Origin: Tieghemostelium lacteum
Taxonomy: Eukaryota; Evosea; Eumycetozoa; Dictyosteliales; Raperosteliaceae
Direction: 5' to 3'
Assembly (NCBI GenBank): GCA_001606155.1
Contig: LODT01000021.1
Location: 186,001-250,000, forward strand
DNA length: 64,000 nucleotides
Within the stretch, counting starts at the first letter, position 1. Each line of letters starts with the position of its first letter. The translations under genes were made by a program, and so were the position numbers. Below are positions 28,433-40,528 of the stretch, piece by piece. The notes beneath the pieces are model-generated. The model saw only the letters and a program-made list of their open reading frames with translations, was not told the origin of the DNA and made no database searches.

Positions 28433-30482
28433 ATGATGCAAAATAACATGAATGTTGATGAATCTCTATATATTATACAACCACCACAAAGGGTCTCTGA
28501 TGGATCCTATATTAATTCAATAGAAAAATATAAAGAGCTCTATAACGAGTCTATAAATTCACCAATCACATTTTGGGGAGAACAAGCAAATAAATTCCTA
28601 ACTTGGTTCTCACCATTTACAGATGTCTCCATTGGGTATTTATACATATGTCCACTCACACTACTTTTAGATAAATTCATATTTTATTGACTTTTATTTT
28701 AAATATAGTAATTTAAGTCAAGGTGATATAGGTTGGTTTTTAAATGGTAAATTAAATGTATCATATAACTGTATAGATAGACATTTACAAGAGAACAGAG
28801 ACAAAGTTGCAATCATTTTTGAAGGTGATGAACCAAACAGAGTTCAAAAAATTACCTATTATGAATTGTATCTTCAAGTTTGTAGATTGGCAAATTTATT
28901 GTTGTCATTGGGGGTTAAGAAGGGTGATACTGTAGCTATATATCTACCAAACACCCCAGATGCTATTTATTCAATGTTAGCATGTGCTAGAATAGGTGCT
29001 GTTCACAGTGTGATATTTGGTGGATTTGGAGTCGAGGCTATTATATCGCGTATTGAGGACTCACATTCAAAGATTATTATAACTGCTGATGAGGGTATGA
29101 GAGGAGGTCGTTCAATACCTTTGAAAAAGAATATAGATTCTGCAGTTTATCATTGTAAGTTTGTAGAGAAGGTATTGGTATTCAAGAACACTGGAGGCAA
29201 TATACAATGGAATGCCGAGAAAGACTTATGGGCACAAGAAGCAATGCAAGAGCAACGACCTTATTGCCCACCTGTTCAGATGGATAGTGAAGATCCACTG
29301 TTTTTACTGTACACTTCTGGAAGTACTGGAAAACCTAAAGGTTTATTACATACTCAAGCTGGATACCTGCTCTACGCTGCAATGACACACAGATATGTAT
29401 TTGATTATCGTGATTCTGATATCTATGCATGTGTAGCTGATGTTGGTTGGATCACAGGTCACTCATATATAGTCTATGGTCCATTATGTAACGGTGCAAC
29501 TACATTTATATTCGAAGGTACTCCAATGTACCCCAACGCATCTAGATACTGGGACATGATTGAAAGACATCGTATCACACAGTTTTATACCGCTCCAACT
29601 GCTATTCGATCCCTTATGAAATTCTCTGTTGATATGGTTGAAAAACATGATAGATCATCATTGAGAGTCTTGGGGTCTGTTGGAGAACCTATAAATCCAG
29701 AAGCTTGGAGATGGTATAACCAATATGTTGGACAAGGACAATGCGCAATTGTAGATACCTACTGGCAGACTGAAACAGGAGGTCATATCATAACCCCACT
29801 TCCAGGTGCAACACCTACTAAACCAGGATCAGCTACTCTTCCATTTTTTGGAATTCAATTGGCAATTTTAGATCCTCAAACTGGACAACTTCAAGAGGAG
29901 ACTAAATCCGAAGGTGTACTGGTACTCACTCAACCATGGCCTGGAATGGCACGTACAATTTATAAGTCACATAGTCGTTATTTAGATACCTATATGAGAC
30001 CTTACCCAGGATACTATTTCACAGGCGACGGTGTAAGTCGTGACCAGGACGGATACTACTGGATCAGTGGTAGAGTTGATGATGTCATCAATGTCTCAGG
30101 TCACAGACTAGGAACTGCAGAGTTAGAGAGTGCATTAGTAGGCTGTTCATCGTGTGCTGAAGCTGCTGTTATTGGATATCCACATGATATTAAAGGTCAA
30201 GGTATATTGGCATTTGTAACTCTCAAACATGGTTATCAAGAAGATGAACAAACTATAACTCTCCTCAAAATGGAAGTCAGAAACACTATTGGTGCATTTG
30301 CAACACCAGATAGAATCATTATAACTCCATCACTCCCCAAAACTAGATCTGGTAAAATCATGAGACGTATTCTTCGTAAAATTGCATCCAATGAATCATC
30401 GCCTGAACAACTTGGTGATCTTAGTACTCTTGCTGAACCTGAAACTGTACAATACCTGATCAATAAAGTTAAATCAAATTAA
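28433..30482 (+). CDS. acsA: Acetyl-CoA synthetase (2 exons)
   Basis: Exons 28433..28635 and 28709..30482 give 658 aa, the usual length. The 73-nt intron (GTATTTAT...AATATAG) joins DVSIG to NLSQGDIGWFL. The enzyme makes acetyl-CoA from acetate, ATP and CoA. Visible motifs are the AMP-binding P-loop YTSGSTGKPKG near residue 290, VADVGWITGHSYIVYGPLCN, YWQTETGGH, YYFTGDGVSRDQDGYYWISG and RVDDVINVSGHRLG. The C-terminal PKTRSGKIMRR contains the catalytic lysine regulated by acetylation in this family. No targeting peptide is apparent, so the cytosolic/nuclear form is likely. The ATG doublet at 28433 follows a long T/A-rich leader. Confidence 0.97.
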
Positions 30483-31290
30483 ACATATTCATCATTCAAA
30501 CTTAACTTAATCTCCATTCAAATATTTCTTTAAAATATTGAATTTATTTAAGAATTTATCCTAATTTTTATAGAATTTATTTTTATAAATTATAATTTAT
30601 TTGTATTTTGTGATGGTTTTTATTTGTAAATAAAAAATTAAAAAAAAATTGAATGGATATATGTTCCAAAAAAGGTTAATATGAGAATTGTTATTAGATC
30701 TATTAACATTAATTAGAATACAACCATAATCCATCGTTGTTTTTTGGAAGTATAAAAGAAATATTATTTCTATCATTTATTTCTTATATTCAAATATAAG
30801 ATATAAATAAAAGTTTAATTAATGTGTTACTTTTATTTAAATCTTTAGGTTTGGGTTAATTGTCTTTAAGTTTATTTAAGACATAGATTTCCTAAAAGTT
30901 ATATAGACGATCCACAAAAGGATTTGGAAAGATCTATAATACACTGAGGGCAAGTTACATATGCATCATGTCGAGTGTTCATTACTTCAGCGTATAAATC
31001 CAATATCTAGTTGTATTCTTGCAAAAGATTCAACTATGTGTGAATTCACTTGAGATATTCGGAGACTGAGAAGTTGAGATGTAATGTCCGGTGATGCCTC
31101 TGGTAGCGACTATGGGCAAGACTGTGCCAATAGTAAAAACAAGAGTATCAGGATAATTAGACACCCCTCAGTAACAATATAAGATCTTTTCAAGGATGTT
31201 TCTGGTGGTTCTATCCCCTATTTAAAATAAAGAAAAAATAAAAAGTCTACTATAGATAGTAATACTATAATAACCATTAATTATAAGAAT
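30483..31290. other. Spacer with an unexplained GC-richer island at 30880-31215
   Basis: The flanks are AT-rich. The island has clearly more balanced base composition (for example gtccggtgatgcctctggta near 31087) but stops occur in all frames on both strands within short distances. It looks like decayed coding or foreign sequence, or an RNA gene I cannot classify. Confidence 0.35.
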
Positions 31291-33397
31291 TTATTTTTTT
31301 GTTATTAATAGTTTATTTTTAGTGTCTAATGTTAAATTGGATTTAGATTCTAAATAAGTTAATAGATCATCACGTTGCGAGAATGAAAGTTCTTTCTCTA
31401 ATAGACTATATTCTATAGAAGGTTTATAGGATTTTATCATGGTATTTAGAGTTTGATCTCTAAATTTATCTTTTAATATACGTTCCAATATGATTTTAGA
31501 GTACTTGTTATTACAATTTTTATAATAGTTACTAAATCTATGAAAATTTTGTGTAAATGTTGATTTGATAATCTCCATAGTTTCTTTAACCATTTCATTT
31601 TCCAATAATGTTACATTTAAATTTTTTAATAATAAAAATAAATCTATAATATATATTATAATAATATTAGAATTATTTGATTATTGTATAAATATAGTAT
31701 AACTTACCAAATTCATTAAAAATTAAATTAAATAATAAATCAAATTGAATAAATTCAATTTGGTTACTTGATAATGGATATTTTTCATAGAGTAATTTGA
31801 TTTGAGATATACACTGAGAGAATTCATTAAAATCTTGATTTTCTAATGAAATCTTTGCATTGTTTTCATAGACATTCAATGCAAATTCTGATCTGATATT
31901 CTGTACAATTAAATCCTGACGAATAGATTTCAATTGATTAATAGTATAATCATAGTTTTTAGTATTTTCATATTTGTTTAGTAACTTTGGAAACCAAGTC
32001 TCTAAAGTTACCAATGATCTAACAAGTTCAGGTTTAGGAGCACTAGTCAATCTCTCATAATTCTTTTCAAATGTCTTACATGTACCAACTATAGTCTGAC
32101 CATCTTCTACATTATCAATATCGAATGACTGTATAGGTATAACCTTTGGAGTACTATTATTAATATTCTTATTCTTATTCTTATTATTATTTGGAGTTCT
32201 ATTTTGTTGTTGAGGTGGTGTAGTTGGTGTTTTATTATTATTATTATTAGGATATGGAGATGAATAAGGTGTTAGATCATTCAAGTTTCTCTTAGGTTGT
32301 GGAGGTGTTGAATAATTATTATTATTCTTAGGATTACTATTATTTTGATCTTTTCCAAAAATATGTGGTGATTTAGCTTTTTCTTGATTAATGAGTTCTC
32401 TTAGATCTCTTTTTGGTGTTGAAGTTGGAGTTGTTGATACATTGGTATTGGAAGTATCTTTCTGTGGTGTTATTTGTACAATTCTTTCAGTTTTATCATT
32501 TGGACTATCTTTAGCAGTTATTGTTATTTCTTGTTTAAATAGATGTGGTGATTTAGCTTTTTCTTGATTAATGAGATCTCTTAAATCTCTCTTTGGAGTT
32601 GAATTTGGTGTAGTATGTGAACTATCTTTTTGTGGTGTTGAATTTGGAGTTAGTTGTACAATTCTACCACTTTTATCATTTGGAGAATCTTTTGTAGATA
32701 TTGTTATTTGTATTGGTGATTTAGTCTTTTCTTCATTAATTAGTTCTCTTAAATCTCTTTTTGGGCTTTGAATATTCTCTCTGGGTGGTGATTCTATTAC
32801 AATTCTCTTTTCTTTATTAGACACTCCTCTAGGACTATTATTACTATTTTTACTATGTTGATCTCTATCTTTACTTTTATAATCATCACCATGTTCACTT
32901 AAAAACTTATCATGAGTCCATTCCAAATTCAAATCAACATATTTATTAGGTCTACTACTATTATTGTTATCCTTATAGTTTTTATTGGGTGATTGATTAA
33001 ACTTCTGTTGATTTCTATCATTTCTATCATATCTATCTTGTCTATCATTTCTTTCATATTTATCTTGATTATAGTTATTTCTATCATTTTTATCGAATCT
33101 ATCATTTCTATCATATCTATCTTGTCTATCATTATAATTTTGTTTTTGTCTATCATATTCTCTATCATTTCCTCTGTTATTTTGTTGTTGCTGTTTATTC
33201 TTTTTATTTTTATTTGATTTATTATCTGTTTGGTGATCTCTTTCATCTCTATCATTTTCATGTTGTTGTTGTTGTTGTTCATAACTATCATCTAATGATT
33301 GATTAGATTCTTGTTCTTGGTGTACTTCATCTTGTAATTTTTCAAGTTCCTCTTCTTCAACTAAATCTGCCCATGATTGACCACCAAACAATGACAT
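31291..33397 (-). CDS. LENG8/Thp3-like SAC3/GANP-domain protein (2 exons)
   Basis: Exons 33397..31708 and 31643..31291 give 680 aa. The 64-nt intron (GTAAGTTA...ATTATAG) lies in the conserved domain and joins FNEF to DLFLLLKNLN. The first ~470 residues are low complexity. They contain Asp/Arg/Asn repeats (DRYDRNDRFDKNDRNNYNQD) and three or four copies of a unit with KRDLRELINQEKAKSP followed by phospho-type Ser/Pro/Thr. The C-terminal domain matches LENG8/Thp3: VGTCKTFEKNYERLTSAP, KSIRQDLIVQNIRSEFALNV and FHRFSNYYKNC. Such proteins act in transcription elongation, mRNP formation or export with a PCI-domain partner. A nuclear location is inferred. Confidence 0.88.
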
Positions 33398-33712
33398 TAT
33401 CGCAATGCAATATTACACTTCAATTGCTAATTTTAGAAAAATAATTAAAAAAAAAATATTTTTTTAATCATAAGATTAAACAATCTATTGATCAGTTAGT
33501 GTTAATATGAAAATTCAGATTAAACTTAAAAAAATGTAATAATGATATCATTAATAACAATTGACTTTCTAAGAATTTAGACGTGGAGATATTATTTTTC
33601 TCATTTTCATCCTTATATTAGTTTTTTTTTTGAAAAAATATCTATCATCCCATTGTTTTTTTTTTTTTTAATTAAAAATCTGTAGTTATAAGTGACTTTG
33701 ACCATCTTAGAA
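33398..33712. promoter_or_regulatory. Divergent spacer between the LENG8-like and TRIM-like genes
   Basis: These 315 bp of A/T-run-rich DNA must contain both promoters. Nothing else is seen. Confidence 0.45.
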
Positions 33713-35587
33713 ATGGAATTTCTAGAAAGCTTTTTAAATTGTAAAAAGTGTAATAGATTATATGAAAACCCACAACTTATTATAAAGTGTGGTCATTTAT
33801 TGTGTGGACAATGTTTGAAGACTTCTAAAGAATGTTTTACTTGTAAAGGTCCAATAGGAGCCACAGCAGTTGTAACTGAACTACGTGACCAGATTGAAAA
33901 ATACCAAGCTAACAAACACACTAAAGTCAATTGTGAAATACACAAACAAGAGGCTGTACAAAGAGTTTGTTTAGATTGTGACAATCAACTACTTTGTAAG
34001 CTATGTGAAACTGCAATCTCTCATCAGAAGCACAGAATAGTTAGTGAAGAGAAAGAAGAGTTTCAGAAACATTTTCAACAACTCCAAAGTAAATTCCAGC
34101 AACTTGATCAAATGCATCGACTTAAACTCATGGAGAGACAGAAACTTCTAGACAAGTGTCAGGAATTAGAGAGCTTGACTAAAAATGAAGAAGAGAAGAT
34201 TAAGTCTTTCTACGAATCGTTGAGAACTATGATTAACTTGAAAGAACAAGAGACTAACACTCAAGTTCAACACAAACACATTTTGCAAAATCAAGAGATT
34301 AAAGATCGTCTTTCTAGAGAATCACAAGAACTCATTCAACCAATGGAAGACTTTCTCAATTTAGTATCATCCAAGTCCTATATTAACATGTCTCCAGATG
34401 AATTGTATTCACTAAGATTCCAAATCATTCAACAACTTCACCAATCGAATAAACTTTGGCAACAGGTGACTGCAAGCTCTAATACCGATCACCAGAATCT
34501 AACTAGCATGACTTTCTCACATCCAACAATCCCAACAGTTATGGAAAAGATTGAAAGTGTCTTATCATCAAGTGTGAAATTGGACATAAAAAAAGTTGAT
34601 CTTCCAAAAATGGTGCAATTTACCCCAGATTTATTGAAATTTACTCAAGATTTTGAAGGTGGGTTGTCAGTGTTAAAAGATGAGTTGGTACCTCTTTCAA
34701 ATGGACCAAAGAGATATTTGTACTCGTTTGGTGTTGCTCCATCGGATTTGGAGAATTGTGAGAGTCTTTTTGAAAGAATGGATCTTGATACTCTTCAATG
34801 GACTTCATTCCCTATTGGGGTTGTGGATGGACTTCCTACAACCAAGACTTATAAATCTATGGCTTGTACAAGTGATTCATTGTATATCTTTGGTGGGTTA
34901 GGTCAAGAAGACAAGTACTTTAAATATGATCTACTAAATAACACACTTGCAACTATTGGTGTGTTTCCTGAGGGCGGTTTTGGTGGTAGTAACATATCAG
35001 TGCAATATGACGGCCGTGACCATATCTATCTCTTTGGAGGTACCGATACAACCATTGATTCTTCAACTTATATCTCACGTATCGACAGATACAATATCAA
35101 AACAGATAAATTTGAATCTGTTGGAAACCTTCCCGAATCACTTGCATATATAAACCTGTGCTTTGACGGATTGGAGAATATCTATCTTTTAGGTGGATAC
35201 AATCAAGATGGTTACTATAAAAAGATTCAGATATTCAATATCAATACACAACAACTTCAACTCTATAAACATAAGATCGCAGCATTGGCAGCATGCTATT
35301 GTAAATCCAATAACTCTATATACCTCTTCAACAACAAACTCAAATTTATTAAATTGGATTTGACCACTGGTAGACAATTTACAATTCTAGGACCTGCTGG
35401 AGTACAATTAAATTACTTGGGTTTCCTTTACATGTTCTATGACAGTGTACATGATGAAATCTATCTATTACACAAGAAATCCTCTTACCAATTTTCAGTA
35501 CAAACTTCAAAATGGGACGGTACCCGTACTGATGAAACTAAATCCAATAAGATTGATTATTACGCTATTGCTCTATCATTTCAATGA
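33713..35587 (+). CDS. TRIM-like protein: RING, B-box, coiled coil and kelch-type propeller
   Basis: The intronless gene encodes 624 aa. The ATG at 33713 is used because codons before it offer no ATG. The RING finger starts at residue 10 (CKKC, CGH, CGQC, CFTC; C3HC4), suggesting E3 ubiquitin ligase activity. A B-box follows near 74-110 (CEIHKQ, CLDC, CKLC, HQKH). Residues ~112-210 are a charged, Gln-rich coiled coil (FQKHFQQLQSKFQQLDQMHR). From ~330 kelch-like repeats form a probable propeller: LYIFGGLGQEDKYFKYDL, IYLFGGTDTT, RIDRYNIKTDKFESVGNLP and IYLLGGYNQDG. The layout parallels animal TRIM proteins but with kelch in place of SPRY or NHL. Substrates cannot be inferred. Confidence 0.88.
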   Translation: MEFLESFLNCKKCNRLYENPQLIIKCGHLLCGQCLKTSKECFTCKGPIGATAVVTELRDQIEKYQANKHTKVNCEIHKQEAVQRVCLDCDNQLLCKLCETAISHQKHRIVSEEKEEFQKHFQQLQSKFQQLDQMHRLKLMERQKLLDKCQELESLTKNEEEKIKSFYESLRTMINLKEQETNTQVQHKHILQNQEIKDRLSRESQELIQPMEDFLNLVSSKSYINMSPDELYSLRFQIIQQLHQSNKLWQQVTASSNTDHQNLTSMTFSHPTIPTVMEKIESVLSSSVKLDIKKVDLPKMVQFTPDLLKFTQDFEGGLSVLKDELVPLSNGPKRYLYSFGVAPSDLENCESLFERMDLDTLQWTSFPIGVVDGLPTTKTYKSMACTSDSLYIFGGLGQEDKYFKYDLLNNTLATIGVFPEGGFGGSNISVQYDGRDHIYLFGGTDTTIDSSTYISRIDRYNIKTDKFESVGNLPESLAYINLCFDGLENIYLLGGYNQDGYYKKIQIFNINTQQLQLYKHKIAALAACYCKSNNSIYLFNNKLKFIKLDLTTGRQFTILGPAGVQLNYLGFLYMFYDSVHDEIYLLHKKSSYQFSVQTSKWDGTRTDETKSNKIDYYAIALSFQ

Positions 35588-35674
35588 AGAACAATGTAAC
35601 CTAAATAAATAATAATATATAGTTTTGAGTTGTAAAATCCTCCTGGTTTATTTGAAAATCAATTTTACAAAAAT

Positions 35675-37207
35675 TTATCTTCTTTCTATTTTTACATCAA
35701 AATGATGTGGAAGTTGTGCTAAACCAATTGTAGAGGTTTCATCGATTTTGGTTATACCATCAAGAGGTGAGATTTTAAAGTTTGCTAGAATATTTGCAGC
35801 TGCTAAAAAAAGTTCATCTTTAGCTAATGAACTACCAAGACAACCCCTTTTACCAATAGAAAATGGCATGAATAAATCAGAATGTGAATTATTAAGGAAT
35901 CTCTCAGGAATAAATCTGTTTGGTTCATTCCAATATTGCTCTAAATTGCTGAGTGCATGCAGATTCTGATAGATTGCAGCACCTTTTGGAATGAATATTC
36001 CTTTGGTTACGGTATCTTTTGTTGCAACTCTTGGAACTCCTAATGGACCTATCATCTTATATCTCATTGTCTCTTTGAGAGTTGAATTGAAAAATGGAGT
36101 AAAATTTCTATCCTTCATTGTAATCTTCAACTCATCTTCATTCAGCATTTTTGGTTCAAATACTCCCCTCAATTCTCTATAACACTTTTCTTGAGCATCT
36201 TGGTTATTTGCTAAAAGTAAAAAAAACCATTCCAAAACATTGGCTATGGAATCTGTAGATGCAATTAGAATCTCTCTACCAAAACAAACAATAGTATCAA
36301 TATTCTCTTGTTTTGTGATATCAAATTCCAAAATGAGAGAGTCAACTAAGTCTCTTGGATTATCTCTATCAATAGTTTCAATATGTTCTTTAACAACTTC
36401 AGCAATAAACTCATCAATTTCAGAGATTTCAGTTCTAAAGTGTTGCAAATAAAAGTCATAGATGGGATTGAGGAAAGAAATAAAATCACCAAAACTAAAG
36501 TTACCAAGCATTACAAATATTCTCTGAATAGGGTCAATTAGTCTAATCTCTTTTCCTTTCTTGTCTTCATCAAAAGGTATATCAAAACTGTAAACATAAC
36601 GAAATATGATATTCATTGTATAGTTTTGACACAAAACTTTGGGGTTACAACTTTTTGATTTTTTTTCCATGGAAGTCATTAGAGAGATGAATTCATTGGT
36701 GGTTTGCTCAAAGAGTGCATTTACCTTTTTCAGATTGGTATTGGAGAATGCCGATACAATCTTTGGTTTGTTAACTCTCCAATAGCTTTCATCAGCAAAT
36801 GCGATTCCTTTGTAATCGTAACCTACATACCTATTAGTAGGTGAATGGGGTCTACTTAAAAAGTTATCAGGATTGGTTAAAAAGATATCTTTGATAACCT
36901 CAGGATCATTTAAAACAATAGAATATTTGTCACCCATATATAATCTATAAACCAAACCATATTTCTTTGTGAGATCACATAATACCTCATGGGGTAATTT
37001 CTTTGTAAATAAGAATTGATATAGATTTCCAATAACTGGAAATGCAATTGGTCCTGAAACTTCATTTTCAACTTTTTTTCTATTCTTTTCAATCTATTTC
37101 TAAATTAGTATTCAAAAAAAAACAATAAAATATTAGAATCATATATCATATCTTACAAAATTATAAATTAAATATAAAAATATTAACAAAATTATTAAGT
37201 TGAACAT
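35675..37207 (-). CDS. Cytochrome P450 (2 exons)
   Basis: Exon 1 (37207..37157) encodes the membrane anchor MFNLIILLIFLYLIYNF. Exon 2 is 37093..35675. The 63-nt intron (GTAAGATA...AAATAG) is in phase 0 and leads into IEKNRKKVENEVSGPIAFPV, the normal linker and proline region. The total of 489 aa is typical. The I-helix reads REILIASTDSIANVLEW, the K-helix ExxR is LKETMRY, the PERF-like motif is FIPERFL, and the heme-cysteine loop is PFSIGKRGCLGSSLA. All essential residues are present. It is an ER monooxygenase with unknown substrate. D. discoideum carries a large family of similar P450s. Confidence 0.94.
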
Positions 37208-38474
37208 ATTTTAATCAGTGGATTTTAAAAATTAACTTTATTTGTTGAATTTTTATAGTTGAGAAAATATAAATGATTAACTTAAATTTATTTTTGGAGA
37301 TAAATAAGTATGGAAAAATTTAATGCTAATATATATTACTATAGTTAAAATCTAATTTAAATATTAAGTTTAACATAAAGTGATGTCACATCTTTAAGAT
37401 TTAATTTTTAAAATCTTTTGTAGGATATCGTCACCTTTTAAGTTTTTTTTATGCTAATTTGTCAGAATTTAGATACTAAATTGAAAAAAACGCAATTATC
37501 TACAAATAAATCTTTCTTTATAATTTTAAATTCTGCTTTTTTATTCTGTAAAAATGTTGAAAATCTAATGGTGAAAAAATTTATGGTGTATACCATTTTA
37601 ATTCTTAGTTATTTAAATGTAAAGATCAATTGGATTTTACCTATGTATGGAGTAGTGAAGTAAAATCCCACAATTAGATGAAAAGCAGTGTCATTATTTA
37701 ATTTTCGAAGTAGAAATAATCTAAAGTTGTGGAGATGATAATAAAAATATTAACAACTCTACTAATACAAAAACTCAAGAATATAAGATCAGGAAAAACA
37801 CATGATACCATTCCAAATAATAATAATCCTTGTATTTTCTTCACCTTTAACATAACAAAAAACTATACATTAAACTAGCTCAGTCACAAAAATACAATTG
37901 CTTCATCAAGAGGATCAAAATCTCAACCAAACTAGAGAAAATATTGGAAAGGATCCTGAAATCTAAGGTCTTAGTTGGATCATGTAATTTAAGAATTTAG
38001 GAAGTAGAATTAGATCCACAAAGTAGAAGAGGTAGATATTGACTGGCAAGAAAATTTCTTTTAATTAAAATATTTATTCACAGGTTCTTTTATATGAGTG
38101 GATTTGTTGGTTATAATATTGGCCTTAAAAGAACAAATTCTAGATAAGTATTAATAAGATAATAGAAACAAGGATCCTACTAAGAAAATCTTAATAGTAT
38201 CATTAAACAAGAAACAACTATATCTAATTTTGGTAAGTAATTGATCAACATTTGCTTCTAGTTCAAGCTACCAACCTAAAAGAAGAAATTTCATGAAGTT
38301 TGATCTGCCCTCAAAAAAAGAGAGCCTCAAAATAACGTTGAAAATAATGATGAAAATAATCTTAGATGATTGGTTTTGATTTTGTAATTACCTTTTATTT
38401 TTAGATTTTGGAGGTGATTTTTAATTTATAAAAAAAAACTAAAATACTAGTTTAGAATCATAAAGTGAAAAGAG
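37208..38474. other. Long spacer of decayed sequence between P450 and SDR genes
   Basis: No supported gene. A short open stretch at 37451-37663 (70 codons, very hydrophobic and Lys/Asn-rich) has no recognisable features. The segment 37680-38330 has higher complexity than promoter DNA, with scattered stops in all frames, and resembles eroded coding sequence. The right end must contain the SDR promoter. Confidence 0.35.
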
Positions 38475-39326
38475 ATGTTCAGACAACTTGCAAATAAAAT
38501 TGTTTTAATGTATTTATGAATTTTCAAATGACTATAGGATATTTAATAATGAATAGATTATTGATAATTGAATAAATACTATAGTACTGGTGCTAGTACA
38601 GGTATCGGTGAAGCTTGTGCAAAGATTTTTCATTCAAATGGTAACCATGTTATTATAACTGCAAGAAGATTGGATAAATTGAATGCATTGAAAGAGGAGT
38701 TGTTGAAGGTAAACAAAAACAGTAAAGTCCTTGCCCTGGAACTTGATGTCTCTTGCGAAGATTCACTTCAGAGATTTGTTAAAGATCTACCAGATGACAT
38801 GAAGGATATTGATATTCTTATAAACAATGCAGGTTGTGCAATTGGTGTTGATCCTGTTGCCAATATACTCGCAAAGGATTTAAATCAGGTCCTTGATACC
38901 AATGTTAAAGGTGTTTTCAATGTGACTAGAGAGTTCCTACCATCAATGATTAAGTTGAATAGAGGTCATATATTTAATATCTCTAGTATTGCTGGTTCCA
39001 TGTGGTATCCTAATGGTTCTATTTACTGTGCTTCTAAAGCTGCCATTAACGCTTTCAGTGATGTTTTGAGAAAGGAAGTTGTAGCAACTAAAATTCGTGT
39101 AACTAATGTATGTCCTGGTTTAGTTGAAACTGATTTCTCTGTTGTTAGATTTGGTGGTGATGTAGAGAAAGCAAAAGTACCTTACAAGGGTATTGAACCA
39201 TTAACAGCTGAGGATATTGCTGATAATATATTCTACTGTGCATCAAGACCTGAACATGTTCAAATCACTGAAATTACCATTATGGCAAATAATCAAGCAT
39301 CACCCTCTGTAATTCACAGAAACTAG
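38475..39326 (+). CDS. Short-chain dehydrogenase/reductase, serine/3-hydroxy acid dehydrogenase-like (2 exons)
   Basis: Exon 1 (38475..38509) and exon 2 (38585..39326) give 258 aa. The 75-nt intron (GTATTTAT...CTATAG) splits an Ile codon and restores MFRQLANKIVLITGASTGIG, the complete Rossmann glycine motif. Without this exon the protein would lack its first strand. Other SDR features are IITARRLDKL (the Arg suggests NADP preference), LINNAG, the catalytic Ser (NISSIAGS), and YCASKAA with the Tyr-x3-Lys pair. CPGLVETDF follows. The closest match from memory is the YMR226C/YdfG group acting on 3-hydroxy acids. It converges with the cysteine-rich gene, 57 bp between stops. Confidence 0.92.
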
Positions 39327-39383
39327 TAGTTTTAAAAATAAAATGTGTAACTAGTGTGTGTTTAATAGTGGTGTGGTATTTAT

Positions 39384-40528
39384 TTATACAAATAGTACAA
39401 ATTGTAAAATTACTAGATATAGTAATAGTAGATTAGATATAGAGTGTAGAGTATCTACACTGGAGACATCACTGTCTGAGTTGTTTGGTGGTGTTGTAGG
39501 AGATGGTGTAGTGGCTGTAGGAGTTGGTGTATCAGGTTGTAAATAACCTGAACATACAAATGGACTATAAGACTGGCCACATGATCCAAATTGACATTTA
39601 CTCATATACTGACATTTCAATTTCCCACAATCTTTCATTAGACATGATTGTGATCCAAATTGATTGGCAACTGAAGTACATTTATTATCAACTAAACATT
39701 TATCTAGAGCAATTAATAATGATTGACATTCAGATGAAAATGATTGTGTTGATCTACATTTTGTAGTTGAACAATCACAAACCTCAAAATCTTGACATTT
39801 ATTACCACTAACACAATTATTACTTCCTGGTGTAGGTGTAGCTGTTTTACATGTATTACTACTAGATTCGCACTTTTAGTAATAAACAAAATGTGTGAGT
39901 TAGTGTGCTGTGAGTGTTCTTTAATTCTTTGAATAATACATACATAGAGTGTTGCATTGCAATTTGAATTTTGATTATAACAATTGGAATTCAAAGGAAC
40001 TGTGTAGTCTTCAGAACAAGCATTATCAAGACACGAAAGGCCAATAGCACATAGTTTATCTTCAAAGCATTCGTCAGCTACATTTGCATAAGGAGTACAT
40101 TGAGAATTTGTACTGGAACAATAATGGTTGAATGGACATTCAATATCACTGTTACAGCTAGCACTGTTAACTGGCAAACATTTACCAGACTGTAAAGTCA
40201 ATGGTGGACTACAATAAGTGGACTTTGAACTGGATTCACCATATCCCAAGTAATATAGTTCTTGACAGAGACCTGATACACACATAAGTGATGTTTTACA
40301 TTCATTATCTGATGAACATCTAGCACCTTCATTCTTTTTTGGTTGACATGTAAATGAACCTGGTGACATTTCAGTGCAAGCTGAATCTACATTGGCGCAT
40401 ACATCACTACCTAATGTGCACACTGAATTATCTGAAACACATTTTTGACATGAATTTTGAGCATAAATATTTTTTCCAATAATATTAATCAATACTATGA
40501 AATATAATATTTTTAAATAACCATTCAT
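39384..40528 (-). CDS. Cysteine-rich secreted or GPI-anchored protein (2 exons)
   Basis: Exons 40528..39944 and 39872..39384 give 357 aa. The 71-nt intron (GTATGTAT...CTAAAAG) is in phase 0. A signal peptide (MNGYLKILYFIVLINIIGKN) is followed by many short cysteine modules: CQKCVSDNSVC, CSSDNECKTSLMC, CPFNHYCSSTNSQC, CVSGNKCQDFEVCDC. A Thr/Pro stretch (PDTPTPTATTPSPTTPPN) near the end precedes a Ser/Asp region and a terminal hydrophobic tail (SNLLLLYLVILQFVLFV), the pattern of a GPI anchor signal. Similar Dicty surface proteins exist, but I cannot assign a specific function. Cell-surface adhesion or matrix contact is an inference. Confidence 0.85.

Noticed and set aside
28433-28690. A separate small gene ahead of acetyl-CoA synthetase
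   Set aside because: It is the first exon of that gene; the junction restores the family N-terminus.
32929-33291. 120-codon frame made of Ile/Met/Asn/Lys repeats
   Set aside because: It is the shadow of the Asp/Arg/Asn repeat region of the LENG8-like gene in another frame of the same strand.
37451-37663. 70-codon hydrophobic frame in the P450-SDR spacer
   Set aside because: There is no signal-peptide layout, family match or coding bias; such frames are common in AT-rich DNA.
38568-38584. SDR gene looks truncated at its N-terminus (no ATG in the long exon)
   Set aside because: An upstream 35-nt exon at 38475 with a good donor restores the complete Rossmann motif, so the gene is intact.
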